From the NCBI RefSeq assembly GCF_016863555.1, contig NZ_BOPC01000023.1:1-64000 (forward strand): a DNA stretch of 64,000 bases, written 5' to 3'. Of this stretch, positions 8,295-16,932 are shown one piece after another. This DNA comes from Micromonospora qiuiae (GTDB lineage: Bacteria; Actinomycetota; Actinomycetes; Mycobacteriales; Micromonosporaceae). Under the pieces are notes generated by a model. The model was given only the letters and a program-made list of their open reading frames with translations. It had not been told where the DNA came from and made no database searches. The first letter of the stretch is position 1. Each line of letters begins with the position of its first letter. The position numbers were made by a program, and so were the translations under genes.

Positions 8295-9464
8295 TTACAC
8301 CTGCGGCAGGCCGACGTAGTTCTCCGCCAGGCTGGTCGCGTACGACCGGGAGGTGCTCACGTACCGCAGGGTCGCCGACTGGAGCTTCGCCTCGTACGGG
8401 TCGTCGGCGTTGAGCCGGTGCAGCATGGAGGTCATCCACCAGGAGAACTGCTGGGCCCGCCACACCCGGCGCAGCGCGGTGCGGGAGTAGCCGTCCAGCA
8501 GTTCGGTGCTGCCGTCGGCGTACCAGGCGGCGAAGGCGTCACCGAGCAGCGCCACGTCGGCCAGGGCCAGGTTCATGCCCTTGGCGCCGGTCGGCGGCAC
8601 GATGTGCACCGCGTCGCCGGCCAGGTAGAGCCGCTGCCACTGCATCGGCTCTACCACCAGGCTGCGCAGCGGGGTGATCCCCTTCTCCAGGATCGGGCCC
8701 TCGTTGAGCGTCCAGTTCGGCACCGTCTCCAGCCGGGTGCGCAGCTCGGCCCAGATCCGCTCGTCCGGCCAGTCGGCGATGTCCTCGTCGGCGGGCACCT
8801 GGAGATACAGCCGGGAGATCTGCGGCGACCGCATGCTGTACAGCGCGAAACCCCGCTCGTGGTGGGCGTAGATGAGCTCGTCCACCGCGGGCGGGGCGGC
8901 GGCGAGGACGCCCAGCCAGGCGAACGGGTAGGTGCGTTCGTAGGTGGTCAGCACCCCGTCGGGCACCGCCGGGCGGCTGATCCCGTGGTAGCCGTCGCAG
9001 CCGACCACGAAGTCGCAGTGCAGCTCTTCCTCCCGGCCCTGGTGCCGGAAGTGGATCACCGGCGCGGAATCCAGCCCGGAGAGGCGTTCGGCCGGCGCCT
9101 CGAACAGGATCGTCCCGCCCGCGTCGAGCCGGGCGGCGATCAGGTCCTTGACCACCTCCTGCTGCCCGTACACGGTGATCGCCCGCCCGGTCAGCTCCGT
9201 CATCGGCACCCGGTGCGATTCGCCGTCGAAGCGCAGTTCGATGCCCTCGTGCCGCATCCCCTCGCGGTCCAGGCGCGCGCCGAGGCCGGTCTCCCGCAGC
9301 AGGTCGACCGAGCCCTGTTCGAGCACACCGGCGCGCAACCGGTGCTCCACGTACTCCCGGCTGCGGCTCTCGATCACCACGGAGGAGATGCCCTGCCGGT
9401 GCAGCAGGTGCGACAGCATGAGCCCGGCCGGGCCCGCTCCGACGATGCCGACCTGGGTACGCAT
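8295..9464 (-). CDS. pobA: 4-hydroxybenzoate 3-monooxygenase
   Basis: FAD-dependent hydroxylase converting 4-hydroxybenzoate to protocatechuate, feeding the divergent pca operon. The ATG at 9464 is preceded by AAGGAGG. Visible features are the FAD dinucleotide motif GIVGAGPAG (6-14), the family signature EHRLRAGVLEQGSVDLL, the ...CDFVVGCDGYHG segment (NAD(P)H/FAD contact), and the FAD-ribityl motif YLAGDAVHIVPPTGAKGMNLA. Length 389 aa is close to the usual 394. It is last in a minus-strand series aldehyde dehydrogenase-IclR-MFS-pobA and has its own candidate operator 92 bp upstream. The function call is firm from the family-specific motifs. Confidence 0.93.
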   Translation of the reverse strand: MRTQVGIVGAGPAGLMLSHLLHRQGISSVVIESRSREYVEHRLRAGVLEQGSVDLLRETGLGARLDREGMRHEGIELRFDGESHRVPMTELTGRAITVYGQQEVVKDLIAARLDAGGTILFEAPAERLSGLDSAPVIHFRHQGREEELHCDFVVGCDGYHGISRPAVPDGVLTTYERTYPFAWLGVLAAAPPAVDELIYAHHERGFALYSMRSPQISRLYLQVPADEDIADWPDERIWAELRTRLETVPNWTLNEGPILEKGITPLRSLVVEPMQWQRLYLAGDAVHIVPPTGAKGMNLALADVALLGDAFAAWYADGSTELLDGYSRTALRRVWRAQQFSWWMTSMLHRLNADDPYEAKLQSATLRYVSTSRSYATSLAENYVGLPQV

Positions 9465-9555
9465 CCGTGCCTCCTTGACGCTCGCGATGGTGGGGGCGAT
9501 CTCGTCACCCGGGGCATCAGCCTGCCCGATCGCGTCCCGCGCCGCCGCTGCCGCT

Positions 9556-9570
9556 TTCCACTCAGTGGAA
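9556..9570. promoter_or_regulatory. 15-bp perfect palindrome upstream of pobA, candidate IclR-type operator
   Basis: TTCCACTCAGTGGAA has 7-bp arms around a central C and lies in the 138-bp gap between the MFS gene and pobA. TTCCA/TGGAA half-sites are common in operators of IclR-family regulators, and the next gene but one upstream encodes such a regulator. Which of the two local IclR proteins binds is unknown. Confidence 0.5.
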
Positions 9571-9602
9571 GGCCGGCTCGGGGAGGCCATTCCCGGGCCA
9601 GC

Positions 9603-10769
9603 TCAGACCGGGCGGTCGCGCCCCGCCCGGTATCCGGCGGCGGCCATCGTGACGGAGGCGAGGACGAGGGCGGCCAGTGGCACCGACCAGCCGGCGGAGG
9701 CGTCGTACAGCATGCCGAAGAGGAGCGGCCCGGCGGCGCCCATCAGGTAACCGATGAACTGCACCGTCCCGGACAACCGCCGGGCCGACTGCGAGTTGCG
9801 TGCCCGCAGCACGATCAGGGCCAGCGCGAGGCCGATCCCGGCACCCTGGGCCAGCCCGGTCACGGCCGCCCACAGCAGGTACCAGGCCGGCGCGACCAGC
9901 AGCCCCGCCAGCCCGGCAGCCCACACGGCACCCACCGCGACCCCGAGCCGGCGCTGGTCGATCAGCCGGGCGGCCAGCACGGGAGTGGCCACGGCGGTGG
10001 CGATGCCGAGCAGGTTGAACAACCCGAGGGCCAAGCCGGCGTCGGCCGCGGAGACGCCGCCGTCGCGCAGGAGCGCCGGCAGCCAGGCCAGCAGCGCGTA
10101 GTAGACCAGCGACTGCGTGCCCATGATCGTGGCGAGAGCCCAGGTCACCGGCGAGGTCAGCACCGAGGGGCCGCCCGCCGGGACCGCGACTGTGGTGTGG
10201 CGGTGGCGCAGTTGCGGTGCCCAGACGACTGCGGCGACGACCGCGAGCCCGCCCACCATCAGCTGAGCGCCCTGCCAACCGAGCGCGGTCTGCGCCAGCG
10301 GCGCGGCGACCCCTGCGGCGAGCGCCGCGCCACCGGTCAGGGCCGCCGTGGTCAGTGCGGTCACCGTGCCCTGCCGGAGGGCGAAATCCTGCTTGACGAC
10401 CGCCGGCACGAGCACGTTGCCGATGGTGATCGCGATGCCGATGAGCACCGTTCCGACGAGCATCCACCACATTCCGGGCACCGTGCGCACGGCGCTGCCC
10501 AGCACGATGCCGACCATCGCCGCCAGCAGCGCCGGCCGCCCGCCGATCCACCGGCCGAGCAGCGTGGCGACCGGCGCGAACAACCCGAAGCACAGCACGG
10601 GCAGCGTGGTCAGCAGTCCCGCGGTGACGTTGCTCAGGCCCAGGTCGGCCTGCACGTCCGGCAGCAGCGGGGAGAGCGCCGCGATTGCCGCCCGCAGGTT
10701 CAGCGCCAGCAGCACCACCCCGATCAGGGTGGTGGTGCCGGCGGTGTGTCGAGACCGATCGAGGAGCAT
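9603..10769 (-). CDS. MFS transporter, CynX/NimT-like
   Basis: A 12-segment inner-membrane carrier of 388 aa. The N-terminal pattern (TLIGVVLLALNLRAAIAALSPLLPDVQADLGLSNVTAGLLTTLPVLCFGLFAPVA) is typical of the cyanate-permease-like CynX/NimT branch of the major facilitator superfamily. It begins 2 bp after the stop codon of the IclR gene, so the two are co-transcribed and probably coupled. The place in the aromatic cluster suggests uptake or export of an aromatic aldehyde or acid, in the role usually filled by PcaK-type carriers; this is an inference, as the CynX branch has varied or unknown substrates. Confidence 0.82.
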   Translation of the reverse strand: MLLDRSRHTAGTTTLIGVVLLALNLRAAIAALSPLLPDVQADLGLSNVTAGLLTTLPVLCFGLFAPVATLLGRWIGGRPALLAAMVGIVLGSAVRTVPGMWWMLVGTVLIGIAITIGNVLVPAVVKQDFALRQGTVTALTTAALTGGAALAAGVAAPLAQTALGWQGAQLMVGGLAVVAAVVWAPQLRHRHTTVAVPAGGPSVLTSPVTWALATIMGTQSLVYYALLAWLPALLRDGGVSAADAGLALGLFNLLGIATAVATPVLAARLIDQRRLGVAVGAVWAAGLAGLLVAPAWYLLWAAVTGLAQGAGIGLALALIVLRARNSQSARRLSGTVQFIGYLMGAAGPLLFGMLYDASAGWSVPLAALVLASVTMAAAGYRAGRDRPV

Positions 10770-10771
10770 GC

Positions 10772-11569
10772 TCAGGCGCTTGTCCGCCACACCGGGCTGG
10801 TCGAGGACTGCGCTGTCTCGGCCAGCCGGGCGGCGACCCCGTCGGCCGCCGCCCGTAGCGCCGGCACGAGCCGCTGCGGGACGGCGCCTAGGCTGTGCCC
10901 GGCGACGCCGATCGCGGCAACGACGGCCCCGTCGGCATCGCGCACCGGTACCGCGACCGAGCAGGAGCCGAGAGTCATCTCCTCGTGGGTACGCGCCCAG
11001 CCGCGCTCCCGCACGGTGGCCAACTCGCGGGCCAGCCGACCCGGCTCGGTCACGGTGTACGCCGTGCAGCGCCGCAACGGTCGGCGCAGGTGGGCGGCGA
11101 TGACCTCCGGCGGGGCGAACGCCAGCAGCGCCTTGCCGACGCCGGTGGCGTGCAGCGGCAGCCGTCCCCCGGCCCGGGAGATGGTCGGCACCGACCGGTG
11201 CCCGGTGACCTTCTCCACGTACAGCGCCTCGTCGCCGTCCCAGACCGCCAGGTGCACGTTCTCCCGCACGGTGGTGTAGAGCTCCTGAAGGTAGGGCAGG
11301 GCCACCTCGCGCAGCCGGGTGTGCAGCGGCGAGAGCAGCCCGGCCTCCCACAGCCGTACGCCGATGGTGTATCTGCCGTCGGCGGCGCGGGCCAGCGCCC
11401 GGCCGGTCACCAGTTCGGCGACCAGCCGGTGCGTGGTGGCCAGCGGCAGCCCGCTGCGCCGGGCGATGTCGCTGAGCGTCAACGCCGGGTGGGCCGCGTC
11501 GAACGCGCCCAGCACGGCCAACACCCGCGACGTCACCGATGCGCCGGGGGACCGGCTTCCGCCCGCCAC
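10772..11569 (-). CDS. IclR-family transcriptional regulator
   Basis: The GTG at 11569 is preceded by AAGGGAG. The N-terminal winged helix (SRVLAVLGAFDAAHPALTLSDIARRSGLPLATTHRLVAELV, about residues 15-60) is followed by the IclR effector domain (YLQELYTTVRENVHLAVWDGDEALYVEKVTG, LPLHATGVGKALLAF, CSVAVPVRDADGAVVAAIGVAGHS). Length 265 aa is standard. It sits between the aldehyde dehydrogenase and the MFS gene on one strand, so it most likely senses an aromatic intermediate and controls this half of the cluster. It differs clearly from the second IclR protein at 19962. Confidence 0.88.
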   Translation of the reverse strand: MAGGSRSPGASVTSRVLAVLGAFDAAHPALTLSDIARRSGLPLATTHRLVAELVTGRALARAADGRYTIGVRLWEAGLLSPLHTRLREVALPYLQELYTTVRENVHLAVWDGDEALYVEKVTGHRSVPTISRAGGRLPLHATGVGKALLAFAPPEVIAAHLRRPLRRCTAYTVTEPGRLARELATVRERGWARTHEEMTLGSCSVAVPVRDADGAVVAAIGVAGHSLGAVPQRLVPALRAAADGVAARLAETAQSSTSPVWRTSA

Positions 11570-11619
11570 GGCAGCTCCCTTCCTCGTCCCGAACCTGGTG
11601 ATCTTGTGCCGGCAGTCTC

Positions 11620-13080
11620 TCAGAACGGGTAGCGGGTGATGTCGCCCTGTACCGTCAGCCACTGCGTCTCGGTGAACGCCTCCACGTTCGCCGCCGCACC
11701 GCCGAAGCGGGAACCGGTGCCGGAGGCGCCGACACCACCGAACGGGGCGACCGCCTCGTCGCTGACGGTCTGGTCGTTGATGTGCACGATGCCGCTGGGA
11801 ATGCGCTCGGCCAGCGCCATCGCCTTCATCACGTCGCGGCTGAGGATGCCCAGCGACAGCCCGTACTCGCTGGCACTGGCGAGCGCCGCCGCCTCGTCCA
11901 GGTCGGTGAAGGTGAGCACCGGGGCGACCGGGCCGAAGACCTCCTGCGCGTACGCCGGGGTGGCCGGGGTGACGTCGGCGAGCACGGTCGGCCGGTAGAA
12001 CAGCCCTTCGTAGGTGCCGCCGGCGGCCAGCCGGGCGCCCGCGTCCACGCTTGCCGTGACCAGCGAGTGAATCCTGTCGCGCTGCGCCTCGTCGATGATC
12101 GGCCCGAGCGCCACCTGCTCCTTGGCAGGGTCGCCGACCGGCAGGTGGTCGGCCTTGGCGGCCAGTTCGGCGACGTACCGCTCGGCGATGCTCTCGTGGA
12201 CCAGGTGCCGGCCGGTGGTCATGCAGATCTGCCCCTGGTGCAGGAAGGAGCCCCATGCGCCGGCCGAGACGGCGAGGTCCAGGTCGACGTCGTCGAGCAC
12301 CACCAGGGCGGAGTTGCCGCCCAACTCCAGGTGGGCCCGCTTCAGGTGCCGGGCGGCGGCCTCGCCGACCTTGCGGCCCGCCGCGCTCGAGCCGGTGAAG
12401 CTGATCACCCGTACGTGCGGGTCGGCGACCAGCGCCTCGCCGGTGGCCACGCCGCCCGGCAGCACGTGCAGCAGGCCCTCGGGCAGCCCCGCCTCCTCGA
12501 AGACCCGGGCGATGGCCAGCCCGCCGCAGACCGCGGTGCGCAGGTCCGGCTTGAGCACCACCGCGTTGCCCAGCGCCAGCGCCGGGGCGACCGAGCGGAT
12601 CGCCAGGATCAGCGGGAAGTTGAACGGTGCGATGACCCCCACCACGCCGACCGGCAGCCGGCGGGCCAGGCTGAGCCGGGGCTGAGCGCTCGGGATGATC
12701 TCGCCGAGCGGGTGCGAGGCGAGCGCCGCGGCCTCGTAGCACTCCTGCGCGGCGGTGGTGGTCTCCACGCCGCCCTTCGGCGGGATCGACCCGGCCTCAC
12801 GGACGATCCAGTCACCGACCTCGGCGGCGTGCTGCTCCCACAACGCGCCGGCCCGGCGCAGCACGGCGGCCCGCTCGGTGTAGCTGGTGGCGGCCCAGGC
12901 CCGCTGCGCGGCGGCGGCCCGGGCGCAGGCCCGCGCCACGTCGCTGGCGTTGGCCACGCCGACCAGGCCGATCTCCTCGCCGGTGGCGGGCGAGCGCACG
13001 GCGGCGGTGCCGCCGGCCGCCTGGACCCAGCCGTCGCTGTACAGCTTGCCGTGCCAGGTTCCGGTATCGAGCAGGGACAT
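11620..13080 (-). CDS. NAD(P)+-dependent aldehyde dehydrogenase, benzaldehyde/vanillin type
   Basis: Oxidises an aldehyde to the acid. The ATG at 13080 is preceded by GGAGGA. Residues seen: oxyanion Asn154 (APFNFP), cofactor Lys177 (VVLKPD), the FTGSSAAGRKVG loop near 228-239, general base Glu252 (LELGGN) and nucleophile Cys286 (GQICMTTGR). The GQICM variant and ATSYTERAAVLRRAG N-terminus resemble benzaldehyde and vanillin dehydrogenases. Length 486 aa is normal. With pobA downstream, 4-hydroxybenzaldehyde to 4-hydroxybenzoate is the most economical reaction, but benzaldehyde or vanillin cannot be excluded from sequence. Divergent from pcaI. Confidence 0.85.
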   Translation of the reverse strand: MSLLDTGTWHGKLYSDGWVQAAGGTAAVRSPATGEEIGLVGVANASDVARACARAAAAQRAWAATSYTERAAVLRRAGALWEQHAAEVGDWIVREAGSIPPKGGVETTTAAQECYEAAALASHPLGEIIPSAQPRLSLARRLPVGVVGVIAPFNFPLILAIRSVAPALALGNAVVLKPDLRTAVCGGLAIARVFEEAGLPEGLLHVLPGGVATGEALVADPHVRVISFTGSSAAGRKVGEAAARHLKRAHLELGGNSALVVLDDVDLDLAVSAGAWGSFLHQGQICMTTGRHLVHESIAERYVAELAAKADHLPVGDPAKEQVALGPIIDEAQRDRIHSLVTASVDAGARLAAGGTYEGLFYRPTVLADVTPATPAYAQEVFGPVAPVLTFTDLDEAAALASASEYGLSLGILSRDVMKAMALAERIPSGIVHINDQTVSDEAVAPFGGVGASGTGSRFGGAAANVEAFTETQWLTVQGDITRYPF

Positions 13081-13239
13081 CAGATTCCTCCAGGGGTGAG
13101 GGGTGTCGGACTGCGGTGCGTCTTCGCCCGCTGGATCTGCGCGAAGACGTGCCCACGAAGCTCGGCGAAGCGGTCCGTCATGGGACCCGGGTGTGGTGGG
13201 GGACGGGCCCTTCCCGGAAACAATACAGTTCACGGCGCG

Positions 13240-13269
13240 TTGACGGATGCTGCTGTCGAGCATTATGTT
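13240..13269 (+). promoter_or_regulatory. probable promoter of the pca operon
   Basis: TTGACG (13240-13245) and TATGTT (13264-13269) are 18 bp apart, a good match to a housekeeping sigma promoter, about 70 bp before the pcaI start. Confidence 0.5.
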
Positions 13270-13277
13270 CGAGATAA
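13263..13277. promoter_or_regulatory. candidate operator over the pca -10 box
   Basis: TTATGTTCGAGATAA has inverted TTAT/ATAA ends around a TTCGA core and overlaps the -10 element. AT-rich half-sites around a TTCGA-like core recall PcaR-type boxes of IclR regulators. Weak symmetry keeps confidence low. Confidence 0.35.
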
Positions 13278-13339
13278 GTACGTGAGTCCGCATGCCGAAC
13301 ACGCGTCGCGGACGACGAATCGCAGGAGGCGAGAAGCTC

Positions 13340-14158
13340 ATGGCGAAGCTCGTCTCGTTGGCCGAGGGTGTCGCGGAACTGGTCCGCGACGGGGACACAG
13401 TGGCGCTGGAAGGCTTCACCCACCTCATCCCGTTCGCCGCCGGCCACGAGATCATCCGACAGCAACGGCGCGACCTGACCCTGGTCCGGATGACGCCCGA
13501 CGTCATCTACGACCAGCTCATCGGCGCCGGCTGCGCACGTCGGCTGGTCTTCTCCTGGGGCGGCAACCCCGGCGTCGGCTCGCTGCACCGTTTCCGGGAC
13601 GCCGTGCAGAATTCCTGGCCGGTTCCGCTGGAGCTGGAGGAACACAGCCACGCGGGAATGGCCAACCGCTACGTCGCCGGCGCTTCCGGCCTGCCGTTCG
13701 CCGTGCTGCGCGGCTACACCGGCACCGACCTGCCCCGGCACACCACCAACATCCGCCCCATCGAATGCCCGTTCACCGGGGAGACGCTGACCGCCGTTCC
13801 GGCCCTGCGGCCCGACGTGACCGTGGTGCACGCCCAGCGGGCCGACCGCGCCGGCAACGTGCAGATGTGGGGCATCACCGGGGTGCAGAAGGAGGCCGTG
13901 CTGGCCGCGCACCGGTCGCTGGTGACCGTCGAGGAGATCGTCGACGAGCTCGAACCCGTCCCCGGACAGGTCGTGCTGCCCGGCTGGGCGGTCACTGCGG
14001 TGGCGGCGGTGCCCGACGGATCCCATCCCTCGTACACCCAGGGCTACTCCGTGCGGGACAACGACTTCTATCGGGCCTGGGACGCGATCAGCCGCGACCG
14101 CGACACCTTCGTCGACTGGATCGAGCGGCACGTGCGCAAGGCGGAGGTGCAGGCATGA
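13340..14158 (+). CDS. pcaI: 3-oxoadipate CoA-transferase, subunit A
   Basis: With PcaJ, moves CoA from succinyl-CoA to 3-oxoadipate, the penultimate step of the beta-ketoadipate pathway. The ATG at 13340 follows AGGAGGCGAG. The family I CoA-transferase alpha fold is evident (VRDGDTVALEGFTHLIPFAAGHEIIRQ, LTLVRMTPDVIYDQLIGAGCARRLVFSWGGNPGVGSLHRFRDA). Length 272 aa is the longer actinobacterial form rather than the ~230 aa proteobacterial one. First gene of a tightly overlapped operon; its stop shares ATGA with pcaJ. An alternative role with another 3-oxoacid is made unlikely by the context. Confidence 0.9.
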   Translation: MAKLVSLAEGVAELVRDGDTVALEGFTHLIPFAAGHEIIRQQRRDLTLVRMTPDVIYDQLIGAGCARRLVFSWGGNPGVGSLHRFRDAVQNSWPVPLELEEHSHAGMANRYVAGASGLPFAVLRGYTGTDLPRHTTNIRPIECPFTGETLTAVPALRPDVTVVHAQRADRAGNVQMWGITGVQKEAVLAAHRSLVTVEEIVDELEPVPGQVVLPGWAVTAVAAVPDGSHPSYTQGYSVRDNDFYRAWDAISRDRDTFVDWIERHVRKAEVQA

Positions 14159-14919
14159 CGGATTACACCGCCGACGAGATGATGACCGTCGCCGCCGCCC
14201 GGCAACTGCGCGACGGCACCGCCTGCTTCGTCGGGATCGGGTTGCCCAGCACCGCGGCCAACCTGGCCCGCGCCACCCACGCCCCCAACCTCGTGCTGAT
14301 CTACGAGTCGGGCTGTCTCGGAGCCAAGCCCGACCGGCTGCCGCTCTCCATCGGCGACGGCGTCCTCGCCGACACCGCCGACGCGGTGGTCTCCGTGCCC
14401 GAGGTGTTCAACTACTGGCTCCAGCCCGGCCGCATCGACGTGGGCTTCCTCGGCGCCGCGCAGCTCGACCGGTACGGCAACATCAACACCACCGTCATCG
14501 GTGGCGACTACACCGACCCGAAGGTACGCCTGCCCGGCGCCGGCGGGGCCCCGGAGATCGCCGCCTCCTGCCGCGAGGTGGTGGTCGTCGTCCGGCAGGG
14601 CCTGCGGACCTTCACCGAACGCGTCGATTTCGTCACCTCGGTCGGCTTCGGCGCCGGGCCGGGTGACCGGGAGCGGTTGGGCCTGCGCGGCGGCGGACCC
14701 CGTACGGTCATCACCGACCTCGGCGTCCTCGAAGCGGATCCGGCCACCTGCGAACTCACCCTCACCCGGCTGCATCCCGGCGTCACCGTCGAGCAGGCCC
14801 GCGCGGCCACCGGATGGCCGCTCGCCGTCGCCGACGAGCTGGCCACCGGCGAACCGCCCACCGCCGACGAACTCGCCGTGCTGCGCGCCCTGGAAGCCAC
14901 CAAGAAGGCGGCGGCATGA
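14155..14919 (+). CDS. pcaJ: 3-oxoadipate CoA-transferase, subunit B
   Basis: Partner of PcaI; carries the catalytic glutamate that forms the enzyme-CoA thioester, Glu51 in LVLIYESGCLGAKP. Other family I beta features are CFVGIGLPSTAANLA and the GRIDVGFLGAAQLDRYGNINTTVIG segment. 254 aa. Start overlaps the pcaI stop by ATGA, indicating translational coupling and 1:1 stoichiometry. Followed by a 76-bp repeat-like spacer before pcaF, the only sizeable gap in the early operon. Confidence 0.9.
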   Translation: MTDYTADEMMTVAAARQLRDGTACFVGIGLPSTAANLARATHAPNLVLIYESGCLGAKPDRLPLSIGDGVLADTADAVVSVPEVFNYWLQPGRIDVGFLGAAQLDRYGNINTTVIGGDYTDPKVRLPGAGGAPEIAASCREVVVVVRQGLRTFTERVDFVTSVGFGAGPGDRERLGLRGGGPRTVITDLGVLEADPATCELTLTRLHPGVTVEQARAATGWPLAVADELATGEPPTADELAVLRALEATKKAAA

Positions 14920-14997
14920 GCGAGCGGCAGCGAGCGAATCATCAGCTCAGTGCGGTGGTGCCTCATGGCGGCCCGCAGCGGAGCGGAGGGCGGGCAT
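14917..14997 (+). repeat. repeat-like spacer between pcaJ and pcaF
   Basis: The spacer begins and ends with GCATGAGCGAG, so the pcaF start region is duplicated at its left edge. It is internally repetitive (GCGAGCGGCAGCGAGCGA, AGCGGAGCGGAGGGCGGG). It looks like an insertion of a short dispersed element that copied the ATGAGCGAG start context, leaving the original start just after pcaJ as a decoy frame. Confidence 0.5.
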
Positions 14998-16174
14998 GAG
15001 CGAGGTTTACGTGCTCGACGCCGTGCGTACCCCGATCGGCCGCTACGGCGGCGGCCTGGCCGGTGTACGCCCCGACGACCTCGCCGCGCACGTGGTCCGC
15101 GAGATCGTCGCCCGCAATCCCGGGCTCGACCCGGCCCGCATCGACGACGTGCTGCTCGGCGACGCCAACGGTGCCGGCGAGGACAACCGGGACGTGGCCC
15201 GGATGGCAGTGCTGCTGGCCGGCCTGCCGCCGTCGGTGCCCGGCGTCACCGTCAACCGGCTCTGCGGCTCCGGGCTGGAGGCCGTGATCGGCGCGTCCCG
15301 GGCCATCGCCCTCGGCGACGCCTCGATCTGCCTCGCCGGGGGAGTGGAGTCGATGAGCCGGGCCCCGTGGGTGCTCGCCAAGCCCGAGCAGGGCTATCCG
15401 CGCGCGCACGAGACACTGCACTCCACCACGCTGGGCTGGCGCCTGGTCAACCCGCGGATGCCCGAGCAGTGGACGGTGCCGCTCGGTGAGGGCGCCGAGA
15501 TCCTCGCCGAGCGACACGGGATCGGCCGCGACGCCCAGGACGAGTTCGCGCTGCGCAGCCACCAGCTCGCCGACCGGGCCTGGCGCGACGGTGTGTACGC
15601 CGACGAGGTGGTGCCGGTGCCCGACACCGACGTCGAGCGGGACGAGAGCATCCGGCCGACCACCACGCTCGAGGCGCTGGGCCGGCTCAAGCCGGTCTTC
15701 CGGCCCGACGGCACGGTCACCGCCGGCAACTCCTCGCCGCTCAACGACGGGGCGAGTCTCCTGCTGCTCGCCGACGCCGCCGGCGCGGAGGCGATCGGCC
15801 GGGCACCGCTGGCCCGGATCGTCTCCCGGGCGGTCACCGCGATCGAACCGCACCTGTTCGGCATCGGCCCGGTGGCCGCCGCCGAGGAGGCGCTGCGCCG
15901 CGCCGGCATCGGCTGGGGCGACCTCGACGTCGTCGAACTCAACGAGGCCTTCGCCGCGCAGTCCCTGGCCTGCCTGGCACACTGGCCGGAACTCGATCCG
16001 AAGATCGTGAACCCGCAGGGCGGCGCCATCGCCCTCGGGCACCCGCTCGGCTCCTCCGGATCGCGCATACTCGGGTCGCTGGCCTGGCAGCTGCACCGCC
16101 GTGGCGGTGGGCGCGGCCTCGCGGCGATCTGCATCGGGGTCGGCCAGGGCCTGGCCGTCGTACTGGAAGCCTGA
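14996..16174 (+). CDS. pcaF: 3-oxoadipyl-CoA thiolase
   Basis: Cleaves 3-oxoadipyl-CoA with CoA to succinyl-CoA and acetyl-CoA, the last step of the pathway. All thiolase active-site residues are visible: nucleophile Cys90 (NRLCGSG), His349 (GHPLGSSG) and Cys379 (AICIGVGQG), plus NEAFAAQSL and the N-terminal YVLDAVRTPIGRYGG. Length 392 aa is normal for the degradative thiolase family. The ATG at 14996 has GGAGGGCGGGC upstream. Context rather than sequence distinguishes it from acetyl-CoA acetyltransferases. Confidence 0.92.
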   Translation: MSEVYVLDAVRTPIGRYGGGLAGVRPDDLAAHVVREIVARNPGLDPARIDDVLLGDANGAGEDNRDVARMAVLLAGLPPSVPGVTVNRLCGSGLEAVIGASRAIALGDASICLAGGVESMSRAPWVLAKPEQGYPRAHETLHSTTLGWRLVNPRMPEQWTVPLGEGAEILAERHGIGRDAQDEFALRSHQLADRAWRDGVYADEVVPVPDTDVERDESIRPTTTLEALGRLKPVFRPDGTVTAGNSSPLNDGASLLLLADAAGAEAIGRAPLARIVSRAVTAIEPHLFGIGPVAAAEEALRRAGIGWGDLDVVELNEAFAAQSLACLAHWPELDPKIVNPQGGAIALGHPLGSSGSRILGSLAWQLHRRGGGRGLAAICIGVGQGLAVVLEA

Positions 16175-16188
16175 CGGGAGCGAAACCC

Positions 16189-16932
16189 ATGACCCAGGAC
16201 ACCACCACCGGCAAGCTGGTGCTGCCGGGCTACCGGCGCGACGACGTCGAGGCCCACCCGCCGCTGCTCAGCCCCGGCTACAAGTCCACCGTGAGCCGCG
16301 CCCCGCGACAGCCGCTGACCTACCTGCCGCAGCGGCTCACCGAGATCACCGGCCCGCTGCTCGGTGCCGGACGGCTCGGCGAACTCGACCACGACCTGAC
16401 CCGCCAGCACGACGGGGAGCCGCTCGGCCAGCGGATCATCGTGCACGGCCGGGTGCTCGACGGCGACGGCCGCGCCGTGCCGCACACCCTGGTGGAAATC
16501 TGGCAGGCCAACGCCGCCGGCCGCTACCGGCACACCCTGGACAACTGGCCCGCCCCGCTGGACCCGAACTTCACCGGCATCGGGCGGGCGTTGACCGACG
16601 CCCAGGGGCGCTACGAGTTCGTCACGGTGCAGCCCGGCGCCTACCCGTGGCGCAACCACGACAACGCGTGGCGGCCCGCACACATCCACTTCTCGCTGTT
16701 CGGCCGGGCCTTCACCCAACGGCTGGTGACCCAGATGTACTTCCCGGGCGACCCGCTGTTCTCCCAGGACCCGATCTTCAACTCGGTCCGCGACGAGCAG
16801 GCGCGCCAGCGCATGGTCGCCCGCTACGACCACGCCACCACCCGGCCCGAGTGGGCGCTGGCCTACGAGTTCGACATCGTGTTGCGCGGCCGGGACGCCA
16901 CCCCCTTCGAGGACGAGGACGACGATGAGTGA
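16189..16932 (+). CDS. pcaH: protocatechuate 3,4-dioxygenase, beta subunit
   Basis: Intradiol ring-cleaving enzyme subunit that holds the Fe(III) centre. The four iron ligands align with the Pseudomonas enzyme: Tyr113 (AGRYRH), Tyr152 (PGAYPWRN), His165 and His167 (RPAHIHFS). The preceding VHGRVLDGDGRAVPHTLVEIWQAN strand is diagnostic of the intradiol family, and the N-terminal PLTYLPQRLTEITGP region is beta-subunit specific. 247 aa. The last residues are strongly acidic (EDEDDDE). Overlaps pcaG by 8 bp, matching equimolar (alpha-beta)n assembly. Confidence 0.95.
   Translation: MTQDTTTGKLVLPGYRRDDVEAHPPLLSPGYKSTVSRAPRQPLTYLPQRLTEITGPLLGAGRLGELDHDLTRQHDGEPLGQRIIVHGRVLDGDGRAVPHTLVEIWQANAAGRYRHTLDNWPAPLDPNFTGIGRALTDAQGRYEFVTVQPGAYPWRNHDNAWRPAHIHFSLFGRAFTQRLVTQMYFPGDPLFSQDPIFNSVRDEQARQRMVARYDHATTRPEWALAYEFDIVLRGRDATPFEDEDDDE

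Noticed and set aside
8418-11279. 953-residue open frame on the plus strand
   Set aside because: It is the antisense of pobA, the MFS gene and the IclR gene; composition is His/Arg/Gly/Gln-rich as in shadow frames, and the opposite strand has well-conserved families.
11782-14154. N-terminal extension of the pcaJ frame to over 1000 residues
   Set aside because: The upstream part is antisense to the aldehyde dehydrogenase and in another frame of pcaI; pcaJ begins at the ATGA overlap at 14155.
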